From Pontibacter diazotrophicus (GTDB lineage: Bacteria; Bacteroidota; Bacteroidia; Cytophagales; Hymenobacteraceae): a stretch of 64,000 bases of DNA. The stretch spans positions 62,001-126,000 of the forward strand of contig NZ_QRGR01000011.1 of assembly GCF_003367245.1 (NCBI RefSeq), in the 5' to 3' direction. A program made the translations under genes and the position numbers. Under the pieces are notes generated by a model. That model saw only the letters and a program-made list of their open reading frames with translations. It ran no database searches and was not told the DNA's origin. Of this stretch, positions 33,416 to 41,927 are shown in pieces; position 1 is the first letter of the stretch, and the number at the start of each line of letters is the position of its first letter.

Positions 33416-34975
33416 ATGGCTCAATTTTCCATCCGGCAGACCGTAAAAGAAGAGCTGCATACGCCTCTTTCGCTCCACCAGCTGCACCAGCAGATTCGGG
33501 AAGAGCTGGAAATGGCATTTCCGGATAGCTATTGGGTGGTGGCAGAGGTGGCACAGGTATCTGCTGACCGTCGCAAAGGCCACTGCTACCTTACCTTGGT
33601 AGACAAAGGCGATGATGCACGGCAGATGCTCGCGCAGGCCCGCGCTACTATCTGGAGTTCCCGGTACCAGATGCTGGGCCGCTACTTTGAGGAGAAGACG
33701 GGGCAACCGCTCAAGGCGGGCCTTAAAGTTCTTTTCCAGGCAACAGTGCGCTTCCATGAGTTGTACGGCCTGAGCCTCGACATTGTCAACATCGACCCGA
33801 ATTATACCATCGGAGACCTGGCACGGCAACGGCAGGAAACGTTGAAACGGCTGGAGGCAGAAGGGTTGATAGAGGCCAACAAAGCCCTGGAGCTAGACCT
33901 GGTGCCACAGCGGTTGGCGGTCATCTCGTCGGCCACAGCAGCGGGCTACCAGGATTTTATTCATCAGCTGCAAAACAACAGCTTTGGCTACTCCTTCCAT
34001 ACAACACTTTTCCCGGCCAGCGTGCAGGGCAATGAGGCACCGGCCTCTGTAAAGCGCGCAATGGCCCTGGCAGGAAAACATAAAGACAGGTTTGATGCAA
34101 TTATCATTATCAGGGGCGGAGGCTCACAGACCGACCTTAGCTGCTTCGATGACTACGCCATTGCCGCTGCTATAGGCCATTCCCCTCTCCCCGTGCTGAC
34201 AGGCATTGGGCATGAGCGGGACGAGAGTATCTCTGACCTGATAGCGCATACGCGCTTAAAAACACCGACAGCCGTTGCTAATTTTCTAATCGACCGCTTT
34301 AGGTCAGCGGAAGAGTACAACGAAAGCCTGCTCGACAGTATCCGGATGTTCTCGGCACAGCAACTGAAAGTGACAGATGGTTTGCTGGAGCGTGTAAGCC
34401 TGCGCATCTCCAACCAGACAAAGGAACTGCTGCAAAAGAAAAGAGACACATTAGAGCTACTTTCGCGGGGGCTGCTGCTAAAGCCAAAGAACTATTTAGA
34501 GGTGCAAAAGCACCGTGTCTGTAACCTGGACAAGGATATCAGCGCCAATACAAAGGATTTACTGCACGAGCTTAAAACCTATCTGCAGGAGCTGTCTGTT
34601 TGTGTAGAGGGTAAGAGCCAGCGCTACCTGCACATGAAGGAGCAAGACCTGAAAACGCTGGTCCATTGTATTGAAACAGAAGCCAAAGACGGGCTGAAAC
34701 AGGCGCAGCTTCGCTTCACGAAGAACAGCGACAAAGTTGCTTACTGCGCTCAAAAGAAGTTGCAGAACGAAAACCACCGCATGCGGATATTGGAAATGGG
34801 TATAGAGGCGAATAACCCGGAGCGTTTGCTCTTGCGTGGTTATACCTTAACGCTGGTGAATGGTAAAATCACTAAAAGTATTAAAGACATTAACAACGGA
34901 GACGTGATTGAGACGAAAATGCAGGACGGCACACTCCACAGTATGGTTGTAAACATTGACGAAGATGACAAATAA
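33416..34975 (+). CDS. xseA: Exodeoxyribonuclease VII large subunit
   Basis: A 519-residue nuclease subunit for degrading single-stranded DNA in repair and recombination. An N-terminal OB-fold (SYWVVAEVAQVSADRRKGHC, GLKVLFQATVRFHELYGLSL) is followed by the catalytic domain with AVISSATAAGYQDFIHQL, IIIIRGGGSQTDLSCFDDYA and TGIGHERDESISDLIAHTRL, then the long coiled coil typical of XseA (residues about 310-470). The length is somewhat above the 400-450 common in proteobacteria. It overlaps xseB by 20 bases. Very secure. Confidence 0.95.
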   Translation: MAQFSIRQTVKEELHTPLSLHQLHQQIREELEMAFPDSYWVVAEVAQVSADRRKGHCYLTLVDKGDDARQMLAQARATIWSSRYQMLGRYFEEKTGQPLKAGLKVLFQATVRFHELYGLSLDIVNIDPNYTIGDLARQRQETLKRLEAEGLIEANKALELDLVPQRLAVISSATAAGYQDFIHQLQNNSFGYSFHTTLFPASVQGNEAPASVKRAMALAGKHKDRFDAIIIIRGGGSQTDLSCFDDYAIAAAIGHSPLPVLTGIGHERDESISDLIAHTRLKTPTAVANFLIDRFRSAEEYNESLLDSIRMFSAQQLKVTDGLLERVSLRISNQTKELLQKKRDTLELLSRGLLLKPKNYLEVQKHRVCNLDKDISANTKDLLHELKTYLQELSVCVEGKSQRYLHMKEQDLKTLVHCIETEAKDGLKQAQLRFTKNSDKVAYCAQKKLQNENHRMRILEMGIEANNPERLLLRGYTLTLVNGKITKSIKDINNGDVIETKMQDGTLHSMVVNIDEDDK

Positions 34976-35243
34976 AGATCTAAAGAATTTAACGTATCGC
35001 GAGGCGACGCAGGAGTTGGAAGAAATTTTACGGGCTATTGAAAATGATTCCGTGGATGTAGATGAGCTGACCCAGAAAGTACAGCGTTCGTCGCAGTTAA
35101 TCAAGCTCTGCAAAGAGAAACTACGTAGCGCTGAGAAGGCCATCGACCAGGTTTTTAACGAGGAAAATTGTGAGGCCCCTGCCCTGGATAAAGCGCAGGA
35201 AGGAAGAGCAGGAACTGCCAATGGAAACGGCTCATTATTTTAA
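34956..35243 (+). CDS. xseB: Exodeoxyribonuclease VII small subunit
   Basis: A 95-residue helical subunit that binds the XseA coiled coil. LTYREATQELEEILRAIEND and VDVDELTQKVQRSSQLIKLC fit the conserved XseB pattern (E-x-A-x-x-E-L-E-x-I, S/D-x-L-x-x-x-V-x-r-g). A second ATG nine bases downstream (34965) is an alternative start. The Gly/Asn-rich tail (GTANGNGSLF) is not part of the helical core. It is cotranslated with xseA through the 20-base overlap and ends before a terminator. Confidence 0.92.
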   Translation: MTKMTNKDLKNLTYREATQELEEILRAIENDSVDVDELTQKVQRSSQLIKLCKEKLRSAEKAIDQVFNEENCEAPALDKAQEGRAGTANGNGSLF

Positions 35244-35267
35244 ACTTTGATTAAACCAAGCTATCGC

Positions 35268-35310
35268 AAAAGGCTGCTTTCTGTAGGAAGGCAGCCTTTT
35301 GTGCTTTTTA
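35268..35310 (+). terminator. Rho-independent terminator after xseB
   Basis: AAAAGGCTGC (35268-35277) pairs with GCAGCCTTTT (35291-35300), and the stem leads into TTTTGTGCTTTTTA. It starts 25 bases past the xseB stop. Confidence 0.85.
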
Positions 35311-35331
35311 CTTGTATCCATCATATAAATA

Positions 35332-35482
35332 GTCCCAGCGGGACGACCTGTTGATAGTTTCTTTTTAATGCTAAGTTCAAGCTCCAGCGGAGTGGCCTGT
35401 TAAGTCTCCCATACAGGCCGCTCCGCTGGAGCTCAAATGGTTGAATGCTTGGTTTCTATCTACAGGCCGTCCCGCTGGGACT
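35332..35482. repeat. Nested GC-rich palindrome, copy C (most complete)
   Basis: Outer arms AGTCCCAGCGGGACGACCTG... (35332-35357) and CTATCTACAGGCCGTCCCGC... (35456-35482). Inner arms AGCTCCAGCGGAGTGGCCTG (35380-35399) and ACAGGCCGCTCCGCTGGAGC (35413-35432). Each arm starts or ends with a small hairpin, TCCCAGCGGGA outside and CTCCAGCGGAG inside. It sits between the xseB terminator and otsAB; 35483-35710 holds nothing else visible. Confidence 0.9.
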
Positions 35483-35710
35483 TAAATTCTTTTATTAGAG
35501 AGAATAGCATGCGTTATAAATTATAGAGCTCCACTGCCATTGTACCTACACCAAAGGAATGTTGCGAATGAAGCCATGCATCAGGCTATGTGATGTAATC
35601 TGAACCTGCCGCTCGATAGAAAATCTTGCCTTTTGACAAGTAAACCGATGCGCATAGGTCAACTTAAAATCAATGGAGGCTTTCCAATTCCCAACATACC
35701 TTACAACAAA

Positions 35711-35744
35711 ACGCCCTCTGCTACAGAGTTGTAACAGAGGGCGT
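35711..35744 (-). terminator. Terminator after otsAB
   Basis: ACGCCCTCTG (35711-35720) pairs with CAGAGGGCGT (35735-35744). On the minus strand the stem is followed by TTTTGTTG. It lies 34 bases past the otsAB stop; on the plus strand it has only a short TTCTTTG tail. Confidence 0.8.
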
Positions 35745-35777
35745 TCTTTGTCAATGCAAGTTCTATTGATTGATTAA

Positions 35778-37994
35778 TCAACCAGTCATCAGGGCACCAG
35801 GAGACTGTTCCTGCCTTCTTGTCTGCACCAATCTGTCCAGTGTCTGGCGGGCTTCCTCACAGGTATCCACATGGTACTTGGCTACTGAATAGGAGTTACC
35901 TACTTTCACAGTATAGGCTTCGCGCGGCATTGCTTTAAAAATATCCTCATCACCCCAATCATCGCCAATGGCTAACACGAATTTGTGCGGGAATTTGCTC
36001 AACCAATAGCTGGATGCTTTTCCTTTGTTTATTTCCTGCGCTTTTATCTCTACTGCCATCTGCCCATCCAGCACCTGAAGGTTACTGTTGGAGGCAATAA
36101 AATTCAGGTGGTTTACTAACTCACGGGCACGCAGCTCGCCAAGCCCGGTTTCTACGCGGCGGTAGTGCCACACCAGCGAATACTCCTTCTCTTCTATAAA
36201 GGAGGCTGGCGTACGGTCTACATACAAATCCAGAATCATCCGGATATCTTTCTTCCAGTCATCCAGCAGGCTTAGCATGGTTTGCCAGCCAGTGCCTCGC
36301 TGCTTTATCCAGACGCCGTGTTCTGCTATAATATCGATGTTCAGGTGCCCGAGCCAATCCTGCATAGTTGCTTTTTCGCGGCTGCTGACTACTACTACCC
36401 TGTTTTTCTTATTGCTGCTGAGGCGTTCCAGTAATTCCATCAGGTCATCATCCGGACGGGCCATCAGCGGGCGATTACGGTAATCAACTAAAGCACCATC
36501 GTACTCCAGGAAAAACAGGCGTGAGCTGGCAGAATCGTAGGCATCGTTCATTTCCTGGATCGTCGCATCGTCGAGGTAAGAAGTTGCCAGCGACAACTGC
36601 TTGATTTTGACGTATGACAGGCGGTCCATGAACATGCTCACCCAATGATGAATGTTATAGCGCTGCAGCGACTCCTGCATATTTTTCATGTGGGCAATTT
36701 GCTGCTCCTCTGGCATTGTGAGGGCGGTATTCAGCGCCTCTACCATCTGGTTTATATCATTCGGGTTGATAAGCAGGGCATCAGAAAGCTCTTTAGAGGC
36801 TCCTGCCATCTCACTGAGTATCAGCACTCCTTTCTGGTCTGATTTACTGGCGATGTATTCCTTACATACCAAATTCATCCCATCGCGCATAGGCGTTACC
36901 AGCGCTACATCGGCCATGCGATAGAAAGCGGAAAGCGTTTCGAGCGGATAAGAGCGGTAGAAGTACTGGATTGGGTTCCAGCTGATACGGCTGTACCTGC
37001 CATTAATACGGCCTACCAGTTCATCTATCTCCTCTTTCAGCTCTTTGTACTTCTCTACGGCATCACGACTTGGCACCACCAGCATGAGCAGCGTCACCCT
37101 TTCATGGAACTCCGGGTATTTCTCCAGGAACAGTTCAAAGGCTTTCAGGCGCTGTGCTATACCTTTGGAATAATCCAGCCTGTCGATGGAAAGTATCACC
37201 TTCTCTGCATTCAGGTTGCCCCGGTAAATCTGCTCCCGCTTCTGTACCTCCTCGGTGGCGGCTGTACTACTATACTTTTCGTAGTCTATTCCCATCGGAA
37301 ACGAGTCTACAAGCAGAGAGCGGGAGTTGGTATTGATCCACCCGTGCATGCTACCGTATCCTACGATGCGGTTCACTGAGCTTAGGAAGTGGCGCATGTC
37401 ATCGTAGGTGTGGAAGCCCACGAGGTCAGAGCCGAGCATACCTTCCAGCAGTTCTTTTCGCCATGGCAGTAAACGGAATATCTCGTAAGACGGGAACGGG
37501 ATGTGCTGAAAGAAACCGATGGTACTGTTAGGAAGTCTTTCGCGCAACATAGACGGCAAGAGCAGGAGCTGGTAATCATGTACCCAAATGGTATCTTCCG
37601 GTCCGGCCTGTGCCACTACCGCATCGCAATATTTCTGATTCACCTCCACATAGGTTTCCCAAAGCTGTTGCTCATAGATGGCATACTGACTAAAATAGTG
37701 GAATGTAGGCCAAAGCGTTTCGTTGCTGAAGCCTTCGTAGAATTCCTTTATCTCAGTTTCAGTTAGAAAAACAGGGCTCATGCTCTCCTTCCGGATATCA
37801 TCGGCGATGCGCTGTTGCTTCTTCGGATCGTCCACCACCATACCAGGCCATCCTATCCAAAGGTTATCCCCTTGTTTATAGATGGAACCAAGGCCCGTAG
37901 CAAGCCCGCCTTCACTTGTTTTGTAGAGTAACTCACCCTCCTTCTCTTGCAGTTTTACAGGAAGCCTGTTAGATACGATGATCAGTTTTGCCAT
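35778..37994 (-). CDS. otsAB: Trehalose-6-phosphate synthase/phosphatase fusion with degenerate phosphatase
   Basis: A 738-residue two-domain protein. The N-terminal GT20 synthase joins UDP-glucose (or another NDP-glucose) to glucose-6-phosphate and looks intact: VSNRLPV, EGGLATGL, WVHDYQLLLLPSML, FFQHIPFPSYEIF, SIDRLDYSKGIAQR and RDGMNLVCKEYIA. The HAD phosphatase domain begins near residue 490, but its first motif reads FFLEYDGAL where active OtsB has DxDGT. The nucleophile Asp is E497, the Thr is Ala, and motif II reads SSRE rather than SGR; motif IV GDDWGDED is kept. Activity of this half is therefore doubtful. It has its own terminator and no linked otsB. The synthase call is very secure. 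Confidence 0.92.
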   Translation of the reverse strand: MAKLIIVSNRLPVKLQEKEGELLYKTSEGGLATGLGSIYKQGDNLWIGWPGMVVDDPKKQQRIADDIRKESMSPVFLTETEIKEFYEGFSNETLWPTFHYFSQYAIYEQQLWETYVEVNQKYCDAVVAQAGPEDTIWVHDYQLLLLPSMLRERLPNSTIGFFQHIPFPSYEIFRLLPWRKELLEGMLGSDLVGFHTYDDMRHFLSSVNRIVGYGSMHGWINTNSRSLLVDSFPMGIDYEKYSSTAATEEVQKREQIYRGNLNAEKVILSIDRLDYSKGIAQRLKAFELFLEKYPEFHERVTLLMLVVPSRDAVEKYKELKEEIDELVGRINGRYSRISWNPIQYFYRSYPLETLSAFYRMADVALVTPMRDGMNLVCKEYIASKSDQKGVLILSEMAGASKELSDALLINPNDINQMVEALNTALTMPEEQQIAHMKNMQESLQRYNIHHWVSMFMDRLSYVKIKQLSLATSYLDDATIQEMNDAYDSASSRLFFLEYDGALVDYRNRPLMARPDDDLMELLERLSSNKKNRVVVVSSREKATMQDWLGHLNIDIIAEHGVWIKQRGTGWQTMLSLLDDWKKDIRMILDLYVDRTPASFIEEKEYSLVWHYRRVETGLGELRARELVNHLNFIASNSNLQVLDGQMAVEIKAQEINKGKASSYWLSKFPHKFVLAIGDDWGDEDIFKAMPREAYTVKVGNSYSVAKYHVDTCEEARQTLDRLVQTRRQEQSPGALMTG

Positions 37995-38326
37995 TTTTCA
38001 GGTATGTTTATGCAGGCAGTTTAAGAAAGCGGTTGGGGAATATCAATGCTATCTTACAAGCCTATTTTTCGCGTTAATTTAGTTTCGGTCGGATACAATT
38101 ACCTATTTATCCATACGCATAAAATATCATTTGTGTTGAGGTAATATATAAAAATAGCTATAATCAAGTCTCTTTCAAAGTATTTACAGCTTTTATTTGA
38201 TAAAACATACCTTCATAGTCTAATCTGCAGTAGTATCGCGCTATCATATAAACCTCCGCTAGCTCTTAATCCGGTTTGTCCGGTTCTTGAAAATTTATAG
38301 AATAACGTGCCATATCAGCACAGCCT
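37995..38326. other. AT-rich region upstream of otsAB
   Basis: The region should hold the otsAB promoter. It is AT-rich around 38100-38220. I saw no exact TAnnTTTG box on the minus strand and no hairpin or repeat. Confidence 0.45.
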
Positions 38327-38712
38327 ATGTTAACAAAGAAACTGCCCTTTTCTATTGACACTTTTATGGCGGCTTCATTTATTTTGCTGAGCTTTGAAGC
38401 TGTCCGGAAACCAGATGCCGACTCTTTGGCAACTGCCGGTGTAGGCCAGTATGGTAATTGACTTTACCGCACAGAGGCCTGTCCCTAACCTGCTGGCAGG
38501 GCTGCAGGTTAGAGTTGTAAAAACGGATACCTAAGTTCCGTGCACTGATGAGCACCGGTAGCTCTGGGATAAGTAGGGCCCTGCGCTGTCGGGTAGGCGA
38601 AAAGCTTCTGTTTGTACAACAGCACTACACCGTCGTTTTGTCTAAAGCACGTACTGAGTTTGTCGGGGATGTATTACCTGCGACAGTTGAGTTTATTAAA
38701 AACTATAAATAA
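38327..38712 (+). other. Possible gene remnant: three short frames before the UPF0316 gene
   Basis: Three successive short open stretches lie in different frames: 38327-38461 (44 codons, MLTKKLPFSIDTF then a hydrophobic segment FMAASFILLSFEAV), 38451-38532 (MVIDFTAQRPVPNLLAGLQV and a few residues) and 38548-38712 (54 codons, ending ATVEFIKNYK and a stop). Each has protein-like composition, and none matches a family I recognise. They may be a decayed gene with frameshifts, small genuine genes, or chance. Confidence is low. Confidence 0.25.
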
Positions 38713-38747
38713 AGAATGAGGTGCTACCTCCGCCTCCTGATGAAGAA

Positions 38748-39350
38748 ATGAATTATTTTGAAGGAATCGATCCGGGAATAGTCGAGTGGGTCATCATACC
38801 CGCTCTTATTTTTCTGGCGCGCATCTGCGATGTAACTTTAGGCACGTTGCGGATTGTTTTTATCTCTAAAGGAGATAAAGTGATTGCACCCTTGCTTGGT
38901 TTTTTAGAAGTACTTATCTGGCTGATTGCTATTACGCAGGTGATGGAGAACCTGAGCAACGTGGCCTCTTACCTGGCTTGGGCCGGCGGGTTTGCCACAG
39001 GCAACTTTTTAGGCCTGCGGGTTGAGCAGAAGCTGGCACTAGGACAAGCAGTGGTGCGTGTGATTACGGTAGAGCCCGCAGATAAACTGATTGAGCAGCT
39101 AAAGGGACACGGTTATCGGCTTACCAGCGTGGATGCACGCGGCACGCGGGGCAAAGTAAACCTGCTATTCATGATCGTGAAGCGCAAAAAGCTGAATGAC
39201 GTTATTGACATTATCCGAAATTATAACCCGCAGGCCTTTTATTCTATAGAAGACGTCCGCTCTGTTTCTGAAACCGAAACGTCACCTAATACTATAGAAG
39301 ATGAAAACAAGAGCTTTCGAAAACTTTTTCCACTGCGCAAAGGAAAATAG
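38748..39350 (+). CDS. UPF0316/DUF2179-family membrane protein
   Basis: From the preferred ATG at 38748 (MNYFEGIDPGIVEWVIIPAL) the protein has 200 residues. A GTG at 38721 in frame would add nine proline-rich residues and seems less likely. Three hydrophobic segments (IIPALIFLARICDVTLGTLR, PLLGFLEVLIWLIAIT and YLAWAGGFATGNFLGL) form the membrane part, matching UPF0316 proteins such as B. subtilis YebE, and the C-terminal DUF2179 domain (YRLTSVDARGTRGKVNLLFM, IDIIRNYNPQAFYSIEDVRS) follows. Function unknown. Convergent with glgB, sharing a bidirectional terminator. Confidence 0.85.
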   Translation: MNYFEGIDPGIVEWVIIPALIFLARICDVTLGTLRIVFISKGDKVIAPLLGFLEVLIWLIAITQVMENLSNVASYLAWAGGFATGNFLGLRVEQKLALGQAVVRVITVEPADKLIEQLKGHGYRLTSVDARGTRGKVNLLFMIVKRKKLNDVIDIIRNYNPQAFYSIEDVRSVSETETSPNTIEDENKSFRKLFPLRKGK

Positions 39351-39396
39351 TAAGACACTGATACGACGTCACAGGTAGTACGACGAAAAGAGCAAA

Positions 39397-39436
39397 ACAA
39401 AAAGAGGCAGCGTGTAATTACGCTGCCTCTTTTTGT
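39397..39436. terminator. Bidirectional terminator between UPF0316 gene and glgB
   Basis: ACAAAAAGAGGCAGCGT (39397-39413) pairs perfectly with ACGCTGCCTCTTTTTGT (39420-39436), a 17-bp stem with a 6-base loop and A/T-rich flanks on both sides. It serves two convergent genes that end at 39350 and 39465. Confidence 0.9.
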
Positions 39437-39464
39437 TTTGTAAAGTTTCTGAAGATACTTATAC

Positions 39465-41927
39465 CTATCGCTGTATCTTAAAGAACACCACAGAAAGTGG
39501 TGGCAACTTCAGCGTTAGCGAGTAATCGCGCCCATGGAGCGGTTCATCAACCGTGCTGATAGGCCCGCTATTATGCTGATCGCTGCCTCCGTACCGGTTA
39601 TCGTCGGAGTTAAATACCTGTACCCACTCACCTGCCTGCGGCACACCTAAACGATAATGATCGTGCATGGCCGGTGTAAAGTTACAAGCCACCAGCAACG
39701 TATCATCCGGGTTATCGCTCTTGCGCAGGAAGCTCATTACACTATTGTGGGCATCGTTATAATCAATCCACTCAAAGCCTTCCGGGCTAAAGCTGTGCGC
39801 ATAAAGTGCAGGTTCCTGCTTATAGATAGCGTTCAGCTCGCGCAGCACCTCCTGTATGCCATGGTGGTATCCGTACTGAAGCAGGTGCCATTCCACACTG
39901 CTGTCATGGTTCCATTCGCTGCTCTGGCCTATTTCCGCCCCCATAAACAATAGTTTACCTCCCGGGTGCGCGTACATGTAAGCGTAGAGTGTGCGTAGGT
40001 TAGCAAATCGCTGCCACTCATCTCCAGGCATTTTCTGCAGAAGTGAACCCTTACCGTGCACAATTTCATCGTGTGAAAGCGGCAGCATAAACTTCTCCGA
40101 GAAAGCATACATCATACTGAAAGTAATCTCGCCCTGGTGGTATCTGCGATAGACAGGATCTTTGGAGAAGTAGTCGAGGGTATCGTGCATCCAACCCATC
40201 ATCCACTTCATGTCAAAGCCAAGGCCCCCATGCTCTACCGGTGCTGTTACACCTGGCCATGCAGTAGATTCTTCTGCAATGGTTTTAACATCAGGAAAGC
40301 GTTCCCGCACAGCGTGGTTGAAATCCTTCAGCAAAGAGATGGCTTCGAGGTTCTCACGGCCGCCATATTCGTTCGGTATCCACTCTCCTTCTTTGCGGCT
40401 GTAGTCTAAGTACAGCATAGAGGCCACGGCATCCACACGCAACCCATCTGCATGGTACTTGTCTAACCAGAAAAGCGCATTACTTATCAGGAAAGAGCGT
40501 ACCTCGTTACGGCCATAGTTAAAGATGTAACTGTTCCAGTCAGGGTGATAGCCCTTTCGCGGATCGGCATGCTCGAACAGGTGCGTACCATCAAAGTAAG
40601 CCAAGCCGTGCTCATCAGACGGGAAGTGCGAAGGCACCCAGTCCAGAATAACACCAATATCGTGCTGGTGTAGTACATCGATCAGGTACATCAGGTCTTG
40701 TGGCGAACCAAATGTGCTGGCCGGTGCAAAATATCCTGTTACCTGATATCCCCATGACCCATTGAAAGGGTGGAACATAATCGGCATCAGCTCTATGTGC
40801 GTAAAGCCCATATCCTTCACATAGGCAGGCAGTTCCTCAGCAAGTTCACGGTATGTGAGCGAACGGTTATCTTCTTCCGGTTTACGGCGCCAGGAGCCTA
40901 AATGCAGTTCATACACGCTGTATGGCTGTGCCTGATCAGCTATACTTTTGCGGCGATCCAGCCACTGCTGATCCTGCCAGTCATAATTCAGGTCTGAAAC
41001 AACAGAGGCTGTTTGAGGTGGCCGCTCACGGCTGAAAGCAAAAGGATCGCTTTTCTCTACATGATACAGGTTGTAGCGCGACTTGATGTGGTATTTATAC
41101 ATCACTCCAGCCGACACGTCAGCCACAAAGCCTTCCCATATACCGGATTCATCCCCGCGCAGGTTTAGTTTATGGCTGTCGCGGCTCCACCCGTTAAAGT
41201 CCCCCATCACAGATACCTGCTCTGCATTGGGAGCCCAAACAGCGAAGTAGGTACCCTGTTTTCCGCCATGCTCCATAGAGTGCGAGCCCAGCTTATCATA
41301 CAAATTATAGTGCCTGCCTTCTTTAAAGAGATAAATATCGAACTCTGATAACAAGCTGGCGTATTGCACTGCCGGTGATGATGTTTCTTCTGTGATGGTT
41401 TCCTCCTCTCTTGTTTGTGCTGCAGTGGATTGGTTTCCATTCCCTGCACTTATTTGTTCCTGGGCTGCCGATGTAGCAGAAGTTTCCGTTGCCGTTGCAG
41501 TTCTATCGGTGCCTTTTGTTTTCACTACAATGTTTTCCTGCACCGTATCGTTACCTGCAACAGGCACTACTACCTCTGAGTCTTCTACCGAAACCTCAGG
41601 TTTATTAGTCTTACTACCCCTTGAGGCAGTTTGAGGCGCAGCTCCTGTTTCTGATTTCTTTGGTCGGCCACGCTTCGCAGGCTTTGCTCCCTCCTCACCC
41701 GATGTAGCACCGGTTACAGGAGATCCCATTTCAGCCGCAGGGGCATCCGTTTTCTTCTTTCTGCCCCGCATTGCAGTAGTCCCCTCCTGGCTCTCACCAG
41801 CAGCGGATGCTGCTGGCTTACGGCCCCTTTTAGAGGTTGTCTTGTTTATATCCTGACCAGTATCCTGGCCGGTTGCTTGCGTTCTATTCGTGGTCTCGGT
41901 GGTTGTGCTTTCTTTTTTCTTAGCCAT
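39465..41927 (-). CDS. glgB: Glycogen branching enzyme with long AT-hook-like N-terminal tail
   Basis: An 820-residue GH13_9 enzyme that makes alpha-1,6 branches in alpha-glucan. The core begins near residue 189 and includes a CBM48 domain ([20 protein letters not shown]) and the GH13 sites: [20 protein letters not shown] (nucleophile Asp), [11 protein letters not shown] (acid/base Glu) and [15 protein letters not shown] (third Asp). The first 188 residues are low complexity, rich in Thr, Ala, Glu and Lys, and contain three basic GRP/GRK blocks: KRGRKP (33-38), RGRKKK (54-59) and KRGRPKK (85-91), which match AT-hook cores. Its ATG overlaps the TreS-maltokinase stop by 8 bases, so it is third in the GlgE-pathway operon. 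The enzyme call is very secure. Confidence 0.95.
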   Translation of the reverse strand: MAKKKESTTTETTNRTQATGQDTGQDINKTTSKRGRKPAASAAGESQEGTTAMRGRKKKTDAPAAEMGSPVTGATSGEEGAKPAKRGRPKKSETGAAPQTASRGSKTNKPEVSVEDSEVVVPVAGNDTVQENIVVKTKGTDRTATATETSATSAAQEQISAGNGNQSTAAQTREEETITEETSSPAVQYASLLSEFDIYLFKEGRHYNLYDKLGSHSMEHGGKQGTYFAVWAPNAEQVSVMGDFNGWSRDSHKLNLRGDESGIWEGFVADVSAGVMYKYHIKSRYNLYHVEKSDPFAFSRERPPQTASVVSDLNYDWQDQQWLDRRKSIADQAQPYSVYELHLGSWRRKPEEDNRSLTYRELAEELPAYVKDMGFTHIELMPIMFHPFNGSWGYQVTGYFAPASTFGSPQDLMYLIDVLHQHDIGVILDWVPSHFPSDEHGLAYFDGTHLFEHADPRKGYHPDWNSYIFNYGRNEVRSFLISNALFWLDKYHADGLRVDAVASMLYLDYSRKEGEWIPNEYGGRENLEAISLLKDFNHAVRERFPDVKTIAEESTAWPGVTAPVEHGGLGFDMKWMMGWMHDTLDYFSKDPVYRRYHQGEITFSMMYAFSEKFMLPLSHDEIVHGKGSLLQKMPGDEWQRFANLRTLYAYMYAHPGGKLLFMGAEIGQSSEWNHDSSVEWHLLQYGYHHGIQEVLRELNAIYKQEPALYAHSFSPEGFEWIDYNDAHNSVMSFLRKSDNPDDTLLVACNFTPAMHDHYRLGVPQAGEWVQVFNSDDNRYGGSDQHNSGPISTVDEPLHGRDYSLTLKLPPLSVVFFKIQR

